A stretch of 64,000 bases of DNA from Paralithodes platypus (GCA_032716605.1 CM064572.1:42457397-42521396); one strand, 5' to 3'. Positions 52,626 to 64,000 are shown, numbered from the stretch's first letter. Translations and numbers: made by a program. Notes: generated from the letters alone by a model not told the origin.

Positions 52626-52819
52626 AAAACTATAAATACAAATAAATAAGCAGATTAGGCCGATACATAGAATAAAAAGATGGAGACGGAGAGATACATA
52701 TACAGTACAAACAACATTGGATAGGTTATGTTTATAATAATTAAATATATAAATAAAGAGAGACAGAAAGAAAATAAATAAGGAAACTTGATGAGAATAA
52801 CAGACCGGAACTACTTTTG

Positions 52820-53095
52820 TTTCTATGTGCATGAAGGAGACTAACGTCATGTTGCCTGTAACGAGTGTTTTCCCCAAAGCCAAGAGTGACAGAGAGCAAA
52901 ATTCAAGGGACGTTGGGGTCAAAATGCCTGGACACACAAAGTTTAAAGCAATCATAGGATGAAGGAAAGATTGATTGATGGAGAGAGTTCCATAATTCAC
53001 CACTGCTAGTTTTGCTCTATAAGGAAGTTGGAGCTGAAGACATCGATATTTAACAGAATGACCAGCTAAAATACGGTTGTAGTACATTTATATAT
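52820..53095 (-). mobile_element. LINE L-D 3' fragment, copy 3
   Basis: GAAGGAGACTAACGTCATG..., AGAGCAAAATTCAAGGGACG, AAAATGCCTGGACACACAAA and ATAGGATGAAGGAAAGA match 43490-43600. Frames are broken. Confidence 0.6.
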
Positions 53096-53339
53096 TCATA
53101 AACCTCTATTCAACGTACTTTTGTATCTATCCAACCTACATTATTATTGCATTTCTGTTTAATAGCGATGTTTTCGGCTCCACCTTCCTTATAGACTGAA
53201 ACTTGCAAGTGGTCAATTTGCCAGCTCAAAATTAATAGATTAGATACAAATAGATTAGACACAGACAGATAAGATAGACTTTTGGACAAACAGATGGAAC
53301 TCCGAGAGTCTGCTACTAGGGTACGAACATGAAAACAAC

Positions 53340-53760
53340 GCCCCCACACACTTATACATGCACATACAGACACACACACACGCACACATAAATACATACA
53401 CAAGCACACTACCTTCACACATACGCACACACACTGACACAAGCACATTCCCTTCATACACAGACACACACAGACACAATCACAGTCCCTTCACACACAC
53501 ACACACACACATAAACAAAGATACCCCCACATTCACCCCTACACACAGGCTCACACACAAACACTATAAACACCGAATCAGCACCATCACCAACACTGCT
53601 TCCATCACGCAAAAGGACACATACACACACAAAAATTATAAAAACAAATAAAATATTTTAAACAATCACAATTCCCACTCCCTCTCCCTCTCTACACCCA
53701 CACGCTTGACCTCTCTCTCTCTCTCTCTCTCTCAACACACACCTGACCTAAATACAGACA
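53340..53760. repeat. AC-rich and CT-rich microsatellite region
   Basis: Irregular ACAC/CACACAT from 53343 to 53550, CT at 53712-53732, (GACA)n at 53757-53772. Confidence 0.85.
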
Positions 53761-53935
53761 GACAGACAGACAATCCCCAAGAGACAGCCAGTGAAGGTCT
53801 CTAACAAGGGTACGAGTCTCTCACATTATCTCTGTTAATACAATGACTGACACCACCAGAGCCTCGCAGTCCAATCTACATTTATCTCTTACTATTATCT
53901 CCCACTCTATCTCGTGTTATCGGTGACTATCTCAA

Positions 53936-53987
53936 TATCTCACTCATTCATTCATTCATTCATTCATTCATTCATTCATTCATTCAA
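53936..53987. repeat. (CATT)n microsatellite
   Basis: Twelve CATT units. Confidence 0.97.
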
Positions 53988-54090
53988 TCTTAAAATTTTG
54001 AAGAGGCCAGACTAAGATTGCCCGTACAAATTAACGAAAAAAGCATACTTGTGACACCGCCTTATGAGAAAACAAACAAACGAGTGCACA

Positions 54091-54302
54091 AACCTTTCAG
54101 TACCGGCGACGTATTATCTTATTTTATTCTAGCCATATTTAGACAATTTTGTGCAGATTAAGAAGGATTTATGGTAGGAAAATGGGTTGATTAAGACAGT
54201 TTAAACCTGTTCAATACTGGAGGTCGTTCTTAAGCTGAATAAAATCGCCTAACGTTAGCCACCATTAATTGAAATATACGGCACTGGTACTGCACTGGTT
54301 AA
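54091..54302. mobile_element. TTAA element, family D (left TTAA lost)
   Basis: CCTTTCAGTACCGGCGACG to ACTGGTACTGCACTGGTTAA. The right TTAA is shared with the next family A. Confidence 0.75.
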
Positions 54303-54639
54303 TGGGAGATGGGTCGTTTTTCTTGTCCCCCTTCTCCCTCGTGTTTAGCCCCATTAGTTCGGCGATTTTAAGACTTTACGCCCTATTTCTTAGTCAATAT
54401 TAAGACCTTTTGTGCCATTTAGGCGTCGATTATTTCCTGGCGAGCAATAGCGAGCCTGTAATTTAAAGACAAACCGGCCTTCGGCTGGTATAAAAATTTA
54501 CCGAAAATATTACACAAATTTATCTTGAAAGGGGGTCCAAGGTGTGTTTTTTACAGCTTGATGGGGGTCTAGGGAGGAAACTAAACAAAAATAACAAAAT
54601 ACATACAATATTCAAATAAATACGCCCATCTGCCCTTAA
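54299..54639 (+). mobile_element. TTAA element, family A
   Basis: TTAATGGGAGATGGGTCG to ACGCCCATCTGCCCTTAA. Confidence 0.8.
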
Positions 54640-54707
54640 GACGAACGAATACAGACATACTCTATAATTCGCAAGGCAATCGAATGACAAACACAAGTGA
54701 AAAGACA

Positions 54708-54922
54708 TTAACACATTCTGTACCGGCGACATCTTGTTAACTTTATTCTTGCTACGATTATACGACTTTATTCAGTATAAAAAGAGCCTCCAGCAATATA
54801 AAGGCTTCGAACTATCTCACTTAACCCTTTTTACTACCACATATCCTTCTTAAACTGCAAAAAATCCTCTAAATATAGCGAAAATAAAATTAAAAAGACG
54901 TCGCCGGTACAAAAGGGGTTAA
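54708..54922. mobile_element. TTAA element, family D
   Basis: TTAACACATTCTGTACCGGC to CGCCGGTACAAAAGGGGTTAA's edge. Palindromic. The right TTAA is shared with another D. Confidence 0.8.
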
Positions 54923-55138
54923 CCCCTTCAGTAACAGGGACGTCCTTTTCATCAAATTCTGCCAAATATTAGACGATTGTATTCAGCTTAAGGAAGGACC
55001 TCTAGTAATAATAAGACTTAACAATACTGACCTGAACCAACTGTGTTAACCACCACAGATCCTTCCTCAGCTGCATAATATCGTCTAAATATAGCTAGAA
55101 TAAAATATAACACACGTCGCCAGTACTCAAATGGATAA
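54919..55138. mobile_element. TTAA element, family D
   Basis: TTAACCCCTTCAGTAACAGG to GTCGCCAGTACTCAAATGG. The right TTAA has decayed (GGATAA). Confidence 0.7.
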
Positions 55139-55242
55139 AATCATAATTATAATTATATTTCGCACCTCAACATTTCCAGGACGGTGCTCTGGTAAATTCC
55201 TCGCTGCAACACATTATCCGATTTCGCAAAAAAGAACAAAAA

Positions 55243-55460
<218 letters not shown>

Positions 55461-55469
55461 CTACATAGA

Positions 55470-55654
55470 TACACAGACCACACAGACCTCAAGGTCCTTA
55501 CTAGGCAGTCTGGCCTTACAAACTATATATGTATATATGCATATATACACATACATATACATATATATACATATATACACCGGTACACACATATACACAC
55601 ATACACATACACACATACATATATATACAGCATATATACACATACTGTACAGTG

Positions 55655-55712
<58 letters not shown>

Positions 55713-55720
55713 AGCAGGAG
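55470..55720. repeat. LINE 3' UTR scrap, (ATAC)n and (GA)n
   Basis: CAAGGTCCTTACTAGGCAG at 55488 resembles the 3' UTR of the 41-kb LINE. ATATAC-rich at 55522-55640, GA at 55658-55707. Confidence 0.65.
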
Positions 55721-55809
55721 CAAGTGGAGACTCAAGACTGGAGGAGGAGAGGAAAATTTAAAAAAGAAAACAAAATTAAGTCGGGAAAATTCAAGGGATC
55801 CGAGCAAGG

Positions 55810-56240
55810 TTAACCCACTGAACCCCACCGATGACACGTTGTCGTCGGCAATGTTAGTAACGCTAAACCCCAGCGACGACAACATTGCGTCACTGTTAAT
55901 TACTCCGGTCCTATGGCACCTAGAGGGCTCAGATTTGTATGGGAACTGTGTAAGTATCGCACGCATCCATGCCGATGGTTGAAAACTCTCAAAGTCCAAC
56001 CGCATGCGCGTGAGCACGCAAAACCTGTTTTTGGGTGTTTTTGCCTACAATTTTCCCCTCTTGTAAATCCGACTTTTGGGCACACCGTAGGACCCCTTAA
56101 TGACCTAGGGGATCGTTTTTTTGTGGGTTTTCCTTCATTCCTAACCCATTCCTGGTGTTTTCTGGATTTTTTTTTTTTTCAAAACCTGCTGGTCCTGGGT
56201 GGTACATTTATTATAAACTAGCTGGGGCTCAGTGGGTTAA
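55810..56240 (+). mobile_element. TTAA element, family C (copy 2, uninterrupted)
   Basis: TTAACCCACTGAACCCCACC to GCTGGGGCTCAGTGGGTTAA. It carries ACCCCTTAATGACCTAGGGG intact, the empty-site reference for the nest at 34.9-35.6 kb. Confidence 0.88.
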
Positions 56241-56539
56241 GAGGAGTCGAGAAAGGATAGGGATGCACAACAGCATAAAGAGAAAAGTATGAAATGATGA
56301 AAAGGGAATAAGATGTTTAGAGAAAGTCGAGGCAGGAGGAAGAGGAATGAGAAAAAATAAACAGCCCTGAGATAATTAAAAGGGGCAAGGGAAGAAGGGA
56401 AGGAATAATTGGGTGAAATATGAAGAGTGGAAGAGATAAAAATAATATGATATATTGAATATGAAACGAATGGCTACTTAAAACAGGAGCGCTGGGACAT
56501 GTCTTAGGAGAAGGGGGGAAGCAAGGTTAAATACAGTCG
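56241..56539. other. A/G-rich non-coding stretch
   Basis: Purine-rich, no repeat family or gene recognised. Confidence 0.4.
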
Positions 56540-57800
56540 TGCTAATGAATTTTTGTCTGCCAGACGAAATTATCACCGAAGGGGTGGCCATGAATGAATC
56601 GCCCCTACCTCTGTCCCCTGTCAGCCGACGCCTCTTCTCCCAACCAACACTACTTTCCCTCATTTACCTCTTAACTCCATCCTTCCACCTCACTGTTGGT
56701 CTTTCTCTCCCTCCCTGTCCCTCCACTTCATTCTCATATACTTTCTTGGTCATTCTCTCACTTCCGATATGTTCCACATGGCCGAACCGTCTCTAGGTGT
56801 TCCTTTTCACACTTTTCAGCACATACACATCCACACCACACCACTCTCCTACTTGTTCATTTGTCTGTCTATCCCTCCATTTAACTCCTCATACACTTCT
56901 CAAGTAACTCATTTCCTCCCTTATCACTCTTGATTTGTGCCTCTTCAACAACGTCCAAACTTCACTCTCATACGCCAATGTCATGTCGATATTACCACAC
57001 TATCATGCAATATCTTTCTTACTGCCATGCTAACCACCCTATTCCTCCTCACTGCTTTCAGCATTCCTGCAACCCTCTTCCCGTTGCATCCTCTCCCGCA
57101 TTTCATCCTCCATACTCCGATCTTTACTTATCACAGTGCCCAAATACTTAAATGACCTGACATTCTTCATAATTTGAACATACAACTTCACCTCACCCCT
57201 TTCAAAGACCATAACTTTACTCTTCTCCGCATTTACCTTCAGGTTCCTTTTCTCACACACAGTTCCAAACATACTTACCAGACCCTGCAACTCCCACTCA
57301 TAATCACTCATCAGAACTGTATCGTCAGCAATCAGCAGTACAGGTAAATCCACTCATTACTTTACCTTATCAGGCGTAAACCAACATCCACTGTTCTTCC
57401 TTGAATAGATTTCGTGACTCTATCCATATATATATATTGAACAACCATGGGGATATCACACACCCTTGCTTTAACCCAACATTCAGATCATAGAACTCAC
57501 TGTTCATTCTCCACAAGCATTGCCGCCTTTGCACCCTCATACATGCTCTTCACTGCTTTCAGCAACTTGCCAGCTACTCCGTATATTCTCAATACTTTCC
57601 ACAGACCTCTATCAGTTCTGTCATAGGCTTTCTCCAAGTCAATAAAGGCAGCATAAAACTTGTGTCCCTTCTCCAGATATTTCTCAATAATAAATTTCAT
57701 GGAGAACATCTTTTCTACACACCCTCTTCCCTTCCTAAACCTACCCTGTTCCTCACCTACCCTGTTCCCACTCTCACTCTCTCGATCACTACCCTACTGT
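56540..57800 (-). pseudogene. LINE L-C copy 4: RTE-like RT, heavily broken
   Basis: Minus strand from about 57800: an FRKGRGC-like finger block, FIDLEKAYDRTDRGLWKVL (first catalytic Asp) at 57709-57497, a gap with AT-rich insertions, LLIADDTVLMSD (Asp pair kept) at 57353-57039, then the C-terminal RRFGHVEHIGSERMTKKVY and RRLTGDRG blocks in other frames down to about 56545. At least three frame breaks. No GATA tail is visible; the 3' end differs from the other L-C copies. Confidence 0.82.
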
Positions 57801-58178
57801 ACAGTTGCCAGAATAAGTTCTGTTCCTTTTTGTGATCTTATGTATGCAAAACAAATTAGTATGAATTAATTGCGAGTGTGGTTTCTTTTGCTTATCAGTT
57901 GACTAATCAAATGAGTTAACCATTGCTTGGGAAACTACACTCATAATTCAATCATGGGCATTAAATATCCATGTATAAGATCACAGAGAGGAGCAGAGCT
58001 TGTGTGGGCCACAGTACATCTTCCCTACTATAGCTTAGGAGACATATATCCCCCGGTGACTGCCACACATGACTGCCTCTTTCCCCTTTACCATTTTTTG
58101 AAGCGGTATTTATGATACATGCATGAACTAATTGGATAAACGGGTTAGTCCCAAGGATCATACTGCTGGGATTAACTG
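57801..58178. other. Unassigned sequence ending in a repeated 75-bp segment
   Basis: 58105-58178 (ATGAACTAATTGGATAAACG...TGCTGGGATTAACTG) recurs at 59093-59167. Otherwise nothing recognised. Confidence 0.6.
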
Positions 58179-58812
58179 TTAACCCATAAACGGCGAGTGT
58201 CCTCATATGAGTCCGTACTGGGCGAAGGCGAGCGTCCTCATATGAGCCAAGGCCTAAAAAAAAAAAACGTTTAAAAGACCCTAGTAGCACTTTAAAAAAA
58301 AAAATGGTGTTTAAGTGAGATAATTCCCCTCCATACCTCATATCACTCCTCCAGATGTGTCAAAATCCCCTCCTTTCCCCCCCCCCCCGCTTCAATTATC
58401 ACCTATTTGTCCTCTTATTCCCATATATATTGGTGTTTTTATCATGCTAATATCTCCAAACCGGTCTAAGCCATGCTCATGTTGCTAGAGAGGGTGTAGA
58501 GTGTCTGAGAGTGTGAGTGAGTAAGTCAGTCTAGCTCCAGGCTCCGAGAAGGCAGGGTGTGGCCCGCCTCAGCTCCACAGTTGATCAATGGCCGGTCGGC
58601 AATTATTCGCGATTTTGACCATCCAAACACTATTCCCACTTGTTTTATTGTTGTTACATGTTGCTATCTTCATATTAAAAGTAAAATAGGCGCATATGAA
58701 TAAGTAATAACGATATTTATCGTAAAATGACGATTATAGGTGGGAATGGAGCCTAATATGTCCGCTCAGTTGAGTGGTGTCCATTACACATAATTCGTCA
58801 TTTTTGGGTTAA
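58179..58812. mobile_element. TTAA element, family F (copy 2, inverted relative to copy 1)
   Basis: TTAACCCATAAACGGCGAGT to CGTCATTTTTGGGTTAA. Same length and interior as 50446-51082 read backwards (CTCGGAGCCTGGAGCTAGAC region). Confidence 0.88.
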
Positions 58813-59092
58813 TGCGGATGGGCGCATTTATTTGCTTAATTATTATCTTGCTATATATTTTGTTTAGTTTCCTCCCTATACCCCCATCAAGCTTAAAAAA
58901 AAACACCCCCTAGACCCCCCTTCAAGATAAATTTTTACATTTTTCGGTAGAAAATTTTTCCGGCCTAAGGCCGGTTCCACAAGATCGACACCTAAATGGC
59001 AAGAAAGGTTGCCAATTTGACAACAAAATGGGTCAAAAGGTTTCAAAATCGCCAAACTATTGGGCCGAACGTCTAATAATCTCAAAATAAAC
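58809..59092 (-). mobile_element. TTAA element, family A (minus, truncated)
   Basis: Begins at the TTAA shared with family F (58809-58812). CCCCCATCAAGCTTAAAAAA at 58883 is the empty site used to read the nest at 38.9 kb. Confidence 0.75.
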
Positions 59093-59167
59093 GGTAATTA
59101 TGATCACGGGCGAACTAATTGGATAAACTGGTTAGTCCCAAAGATCATACCTGCTGGGATTCACTCG
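59093..59167 (+). repeat. 75-bp repeat, second copy
   Basis: CGAACTAATTGGATAAACTG then GTTAGTCCCAAAGATCATAC, directly followed by a family C element. The first copy (58105-58178) is directly followed by family F. Confidence 0.75.
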
Positions 59168-59603
59168 TTAACCCCCTGAGCAACAGCTGATTTATAATAA
59201 ATGTACAACGAGAGGACCGGCAGGTTGTCATATTTTTTTTTCCTGAAAACAAATGGGATGGGTTAGTAATGAAAGCAAAAATAAAAAAAATAAAAAAAAA
59301 CTCATCTAGGTCATTTGGGGGTCCTGGGGGGCGACGGAAAGTTGCAATTAACATGGGGAAATGGGTAGGCAAAAACTGGAAAATCACTCCTGTGCGCGCC
59401 TACACGCACACGGCTGGACTTAAAGGGTTTACAACAATCGGTATTGTTGCGTGGGATACTAAAGATATTCCCATACAAATTTGAACCCTCAAGGTGCAAT
59501 AGGACAGGAGTAGTTAGGCCGGACGCAATCGTTGCGTCGCTGAGATTGAGCGTCACATACATAGGCGACACATAACGTGCGTCGCTGGGGTCCAGTGGGT
59601 TAA
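59168..59603 (-). mobile_element. TTAA element, family C (copy 3)
   Basis: TTAACCCCCTGAGCAACAGC to CTGGGGTCCAGTGGGTTAA. The interior (GTGTTTTTGCC region) is inverted relative to copies 1 and 2. The right TTAA is shared with family A. Confidence 0.82.
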
Positions 59604-59862
59604 GGGAAAATAGGCTGGTTTTTCTGGACACCCTTCTCCCTCATGCTTAGCCCCTTTAGTTTTCAGATTTTAAGACGTTCAGCCCATTAATTTGACGATT
59701 TTAAGACCTTTAGCCTGTTTTCTTTGTTAATATTAAGACAGTTCGTGTCATTTAGGTGTCTATTTTTTCATGGCGAGCGATAGCGAGACTGTAATTTAGG
59801 AGGAAAAAGGCCGAGACATTTTTCTATAAAAAATGTACAAATATATCTTGAAGGGGGATCCT

Positions 59863-59899
<37 letters not shown>

Positions 59900-59925
59900 G
59901 TTTGATGAAGGTCTAATTAACTACA
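59600..59925 (+). mobile_element. TTAA element, family A with a long T-run
   Basis: TTAAGGGAAAATAGGCTGG...GATGAAGGTCTAATTAACT. The usual T-run is expanded to about 32 T at 59866-59896. Confidence 0.75.
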
Positions 59926-60034
59926 TTAAAAGGAGAAGAATGAAAGGAAGATAAACAGAAAGAAATGTAAGGATGAAACATAGTAAAATAACCTAGTTGT
60001 ATTAATTTCACTCCAACATCTAACACCAACCAAA

Positions 60035-60135
60035 GAAATTAATTAAAGCAACCATGTGATCCACCGGGATTCGAACCTGGGTTACCACATACACATGTTA
60101 AATACTCTAACCATTACACCATCAAAGCAGTTGTA
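60035..60135 (-). mobile_element. tRNA-derived SINE, copy 3 (minus)
   Basis: On the minus strand: TGATGGTGTAATGGTTAGAG (A box), about 30 bp, CCCAGGTTCGAATCCCGGTG (B box), GATCACATGGTTGCTTTAAT. This is the best-kept copy. The A box and TTCGAATCC B box are spaced as in a tRNA, but the flanks carry the SINE body. Confidence 0.7.
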
Positions 60136-60232
60136 AGTATAGCACATGACCAGGATTAATATCCATTTATGGAATACTGGACATTAATCTAATCATGTAC
60201 TACACCCAACTGCACTTATGAATAGCCTATGG

Positions 60233-60580
60233 TTAAGGGGGGTGACCTGCTTTTTGTTATTTCTGTCCTTTTCTCTCTTTCTCTGCCTTGTATCCATTCG
60301 GCCCCATTCAGCCAACTATTTTAAGACGTTTATCCCCATCTAGGTGTCTATTTCTTCCTGGCGAGCGATAGCGAGCCAGCATTATATGAAGAAATCCGGC
60401 TTCGCCAGAGAAATTTTTCTATCGAAAAATGTACAAATTTAGCCTGCTGTCAAACAAAAATAAAAAATTGACACCTGAATGGGGATAAACGTCTTAAAAC
60501 AGTAGGCTGAATGGGGCCAAATGGATACAAGCCAGAGAAAGATAGAAAAGGACAGAACAAAAACAGGTCACCCCCCTTAA
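60233..60580. mobile_element. Foldback element A' (348 bp), copy 2
   Basis: TTAAGGGGGGTGACCTGC at the left, GCAGGT inverse (CAGGTCACCCCCCTTAA) at the right. The arms TGTATCCATTCGGCCCCATT and AATGGGGCCAAATGGATACA pair. Same architecture as 23429-23798. Confidence 0.88.
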
Positions 60581-60589
60581 GTGGAAGGG

Positions 60590-62625
60590 AAGGAAAACAG
60601 AGTATAATGTAAGCGAATATTTCAGACAAGAGAAGGTAAAACTTAAAGCGTTTGAAAAATTCAAGGAGCTGGGCCGCTTGCCAGCAAGCAAGAATAAGAA
60701 AATGAAACGCATATTATAGGAGTTATAGAAGATAATACAATAACGAACAAGAAACAGACGAATATTTTAGCTGGAGTAGATGGAACGCAAACCTTGTGAA
60801 CATTAAAAGAAGAGAAGAAAGACAGAATAAGAGGAAGATATAAGAAGACATATATAAGGACAACATAATAAGGAACAAGAAACAGGCGGATATTACAGCT
60901 TGGAGAAGATCAAAAGTAATGCCTGAGAACATTCAAGTGACCAGCCGCTTAGAAGAAGGGGAGAAAAAAATAAGACGAAGCGAATAATATAAGATAATAT
61001 AAGAAGTTATATAAAAGGATAACCGAATAAGGAACAAGAAACATGCGGATAATTAAGCCTGGAGGAGATAGAACGAAAGGCGTGTGAAAATAAAAACAAG
61101 GGAAGAAAGAAAGAAAGAATAAGAGGTAGGTAAAGTGAATGAGATAAGAAGACATATAGAAGGATAATTAAATAAGGAACAAAAAACAGGTAGATATTGA
61201 AGACTGGAGGATATTATACGTAATGCCTCACAAAATTCAAGTGACCAGCCGCTTAGGAGAGAAAGACAGAATAGGAAGATGATATAGAAGGATAAAACAA
61301 TAAGGAACGGGAAACAGGCAGCTATTAAAGACTGGAGGAGATACAATATAATGCCTGAACAAATTCAAGGGTCCGGCCACTTAGAAGAAGGGGAGACTAA
61401 AAGAATAAGAACATGAAGCTCATAATATAGGAGTTATGGACGATAATACGATAAGAACATGAAGCTCATAATATAGGAGATATGGACGATAATACAATAA
61501 GAACATGAAGCTCATAATATAGAAGTTATGGACGATAATACAATAAGAACATGAAGCTCATAATATAGGAGTTATGGACGATAATACAATAAGAACATGA
61601 AGCTCATAATATAGGAGTTATGGACGATAATACGATAAGAACATGAAGCTCATAATATAGGAGTTATGGACGATAATACAATAAGAACATGAAGGTCATA
61701 ATATAGGAGTTATGGACGATAATACAATAAGAACATGAAGCTCATAATATAGGAGTTATGGACGATAATACGATAAGAACATGAAGCTCATAATATAGGA
61801 GTTATGGACGATAATACGATAAGAACATGAAGCTCATAATATAGGAGTAATGGACGATAATACAATAAGAACATGAAGCTCATAATATCGGAGTTATGGA
61901 TGATAATACAATAAGAACATGAAGCTCATAATATAGGAGTTATGGACGATAATACAATAAGAACATGAAGCTCATAATATAGGAGTTATGGACGATAATA
62001 CAATAAGAACATGAAGCTCATAATATAGGAGTTATGGACGATAATACAATAAGAACTTGAAGCTCATAATATAGGAGTTATGGACGATAATACAATAAGA
62101 ACATGAAGCTCATAATATAGGAGTTATGGACGATAATACAATAAGAACTTGAAGCTCATAATATAGGAGTTATGGACGATAATACAATAAGAACATGAAG
62201 CTCATAATATAGGAGTTATGGACGATAATACAATATGAACTTGAAGCTCATAATATAGGAGTTATGGACGATAATACAATAAGAAACAGATTGATATTTA
62301 AGCCTTGAAGAGATAGAACTTAAGGCTTGTGAAAAATAAAAGATGGGAAGAAAGAATAAGAAGATATAGCGAATGAAATAAGAAGAGCTACACAAGGATA
62401 ACTAAATATGGAGCAAGCCACAGGCGGATGGACTGGACAGCTAAGGTAATGTCTGAGAGAATTAAAGGGTCCGGCCGCTTAGAAGGGGAGAATAACAGCA
62501 AAAAAGAAGATGAAGCAAATAATATAAGAAACGATAAGAAAACACAAATAAGAATAATAAAATAAGGAACATGAAACAGACAGATATTGAAGACTGGAAG
62601 ATACAAAATAATGCCTGGTAAAATT
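60590..62625 (+). repeat. Irregular 120-160 bp repeat array, A/G-rich
   Basis: The phrase AGGAACAAGAAACAGGCGGA then TATT recurs at 60745, 60870, 61028, 61171, 61303, 62280, 62400 and 62562 with drift. ATTCAAGTGACCAGCCGCTTAGAAG and AAGACTGGAGGAGATA recur between. It encloses the 46-bp minisatellite. No gene. Confidence 0.75.
61398..62283 (+). repeat. 46-bp minisatellite, about 19 units
   Basis: Unit AAGAACATGAAGCTCATAAT then ATAGGAGTTATGGACGATAATACAAT. The units are nearly identical, with CAATA/CGATA and ACATG/ACTTG variants. A single diverged ancestor unit is visible at 60683-60740 (AAGAAAATGAAACGCATATT then ATAGGAGTTATAGAAGATAATACAAT). Confidence 0.97.
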
Positions 62626-62800
62626 CATGAGGCCGGCCATCGGCCGGGGCGTTTTTCTACCGAAAAATGTACACATTAATCTAGAAGGGGATGTAACGGA
62701 TTTATTTTAAAGTTTAATGGAGGTCTAGGGAGGCAACTAAACAAAATAATAAATATATGATATAATCGACCAAACAATATACCCGTTATACCGTTAAAAT
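62626..62800 (+). mobile_element. Family A right half fragment
   Basis: GGCCGGCCATCGGCCGGGGC then TTTTTCTACCGAAAAATG and AATGGAGGTCTAGGGAGG. Confidence 0.7.
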
Positions 62801-63018
62801 AAATCCACCACTTGTAAAATGATTATGAGCTTCATAAAACGTGTGAGATTTGCCTGGGTTAAGCCGATTCACAAGAGAGCTTTAAAGAGTTTCAGAGAGA
62901 GAGCGAGCTTTAAAGAGCCTGAGAGGATTGTGAAGCTTTGGAACCGTCATAAGGCTACTGTTGCACTGAGGTCGTACCCAAAGAGCAATGGGGGCTATAT
63001 AAGACAATGTAAATAAAG
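62801..63018 (+). other. Short open stretch, unassigned
   Basis: A 65-codon frame (62819-63016) rich in Lys/Arg. It has no recognisable domain and no supporting signals, so I do not call it a gene. Confidence 0.25.
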
Positions 63019-63093
63019 TCAGAGAGAGAGAGAGAGAGATGGGCGAACGTGAAAGAAACGGGAGAGAATGGGAGACCAAAATTCCTAGAACAA

Positions 63094-63175
<82 letters not shown>
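63019..63175. repeat. (GA)n microsatellite
   Basis: GA runs at 63019-63038 and 63099-63173. Confidence 0.97.
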
Positions 63176-63179
<4 letters not shown>

Positions 63180-63375
63180 CGAGCGAGAGCGAGAGACGAG
63201 AATGCCAGAAATTAGTGAACAAGCGAAAAACAAGCCACAAAATACAAGAGCAAGAAAGAAACGGAAGTCGAAGAAGCGAAAGAAAACGAGATAAAACGGG
63301 AGGGTGAACTTAACCAAGGGCCGAGAATCTCCCTCAAGACGCAACAATTTTACCCTTCCGCGCCAAGGACTTCAC

Positions 63376-63736
63376 TTAAGGGACTACTACTCGCTTTTTA
63401 TGGACCTCCTTCTCCTTCGTGTTTAGCATTTAGTTTTGAGATTTTAAGACATTCCTTCAATTAGTTTGTCGATTTTAATACCTTTCACCCCATTCTGAAA
63501 GACCTTTTGTGCCATTTAGGTGTAGATTTATTTCCTGGCGAGCGATAGCGAGCCTGTAATTTTAAGAGAAGCCGACCTTCCGCCGGGACATTTTTCTACC
63601 GAAAAATGTACAAATTTATCTTGAAGGGGGGTCTAGGGGGTGTATTTCTAAGCTTGATGGAGGTCTAGCGAGGAAACTAAAAAATAAATGAATACATTAA
63701 TTAATAGCCCAAAATATCTGCCATTGCCCCCTTAAG
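63376..63736 (+). mobile_element. TTAA element, family A (full length)
   Basis: TTAAGGGACTACTACTCGC to CTGCCATTGCCCCCTTAA, TTAA at both ends. Confidence 0.85.
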
Positions 63737-64000
63737 ATAATTTAGACAGGAAGTAGAGAGAAATCCTGGAAGAGCAAGATTTACACATTTCTCCTGGACA
63801 GCAAAAGGGGCATTCCTCGGGTAAATAATACCGCCGAGGGTTAGCCAGAATTAAAGATAGAAATACATGCTATAGATATGAAGTGACTATGCAAGATTAT
63901 GATTATTTCAAAACAGTGAACAATACAGATTTATACGTTTTCCCAGGAGTGTCAAATATCAAACTTAAACTAATTAACATCGCTAAGTAGTAACAAAAAG
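63737..64000. other. Non-coding, nothing recognised
   Basis: AT-rich end of the window. Confidence 0.4.

Noticed and set aside
60035..60135. Functional tRNA gene
   Set aside because: A and B boxes are present, but the same head with the same downstream body occurs at 1340 and 22770, so it is a SINE head; acceptor-stem pairing was not convincing.
62819..63016. 65-codon basic frame as a small gene
   Set aside because: No domain, no neighbouring signals, and it sits between a transposon fragment and a GA microsatellite.

Overview
This is eukaryotic, repeat-dominated DNA with no host gene that I can support. Everything protein-like belongs to transposable elements, and the rest is short tandem repeats, minisatellites and small non-coding elements. 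The mix of CR1-like and RTE-like LINEs, a Ty3/gypsy element, tRNA-derived SINEs, abundant (AC)n/(GA)n/(GATA)n tracts and a SINE at 37.1 kb whose body resembles repeats I associate with decapod crustaceans suggests a crustacean-like invertebrate. That assignment is an inference of moderate confidence.

Layout. 0.2-2.8 kb: small inverted-repeat and TTAA-bounded elements, four of them joined end to end. 3.1-4.2 kb: broken RTE-like LINE ending in (GATA)n. 4.9-8.6 kb: nearly complete CR1-like LINE on the minus strand (esterase ORF1, endonuclease-RT ORF2 with one stop). 8.6-15.6 kb: microsatellites, (AAC)-tailed element, a 39-bp minisatellite of about 37 copies, a tRNA-like palindrome and TTAA elements. 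15.6-20.3 kb: a second CR1-like LINE on the minus strand whose ORF1 carries a PHD finger and three CCCH fingers, split by a TTAA element. 20.3-25 kb: more TTAA elements, two of them large foldbacks. 25.08-32.91 kb: a complete Ty3/gypsy LTR retrotransposon with 1.79-kb LTRs and CAAT target duplications, but with large losses in pol. 33.2-34.3 kb: a 31-bp minisatellite. 34.3-35.8 kb: a nest of at least four TTAA elements. 36-45 kb: purine-rich and microsatellite DNA, LINE remnants, TTAA elements. 45.5-49.3 kb: a divergent solo LTR with an RTE-like LINE inserted inside it. 49.3-58 kb: a possible isolated exon, a repeat array and LINE fragments. 58-64 kb: more TTAA elements and a 46-bp minisatellite that grew inside an older, longer-period repeat.

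The unifying signal is a set of at least five unrelated-looking non-coding families (called A to G here) that start and end with TTAA, usually TTAACCC or TTAAGGG. They insert at TTAA, abut one another through a single shared TTAA and nest inside each other. Occupied and empty sites within this window prove the TTAA target duplication. This is the behaviour of piggyBac-type non-autonomous elements, but no transposase is present here. Family labels used below: A, about 320-370 bp, TTAAGGGG ends with a CGGCCTTCGGCCG hairpin; A', foldback relatives of A; B, about 487 bp, TTAACCCTTTATTAGCGGC; C, about 431 bp, TTAACCCACTGARCCCC; D, about 215 bp palindrome, TTAACCCTTTCAGTACCGG; E, 235 bp; F, about 635 bp; G, 418 bp. 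LINE labels: L-A (CR1-like, esterase), L-B (CR1-like, PHD/CCCH), L-C (RTE-like, GATA tail), L-D (unclassified 3' fragments).
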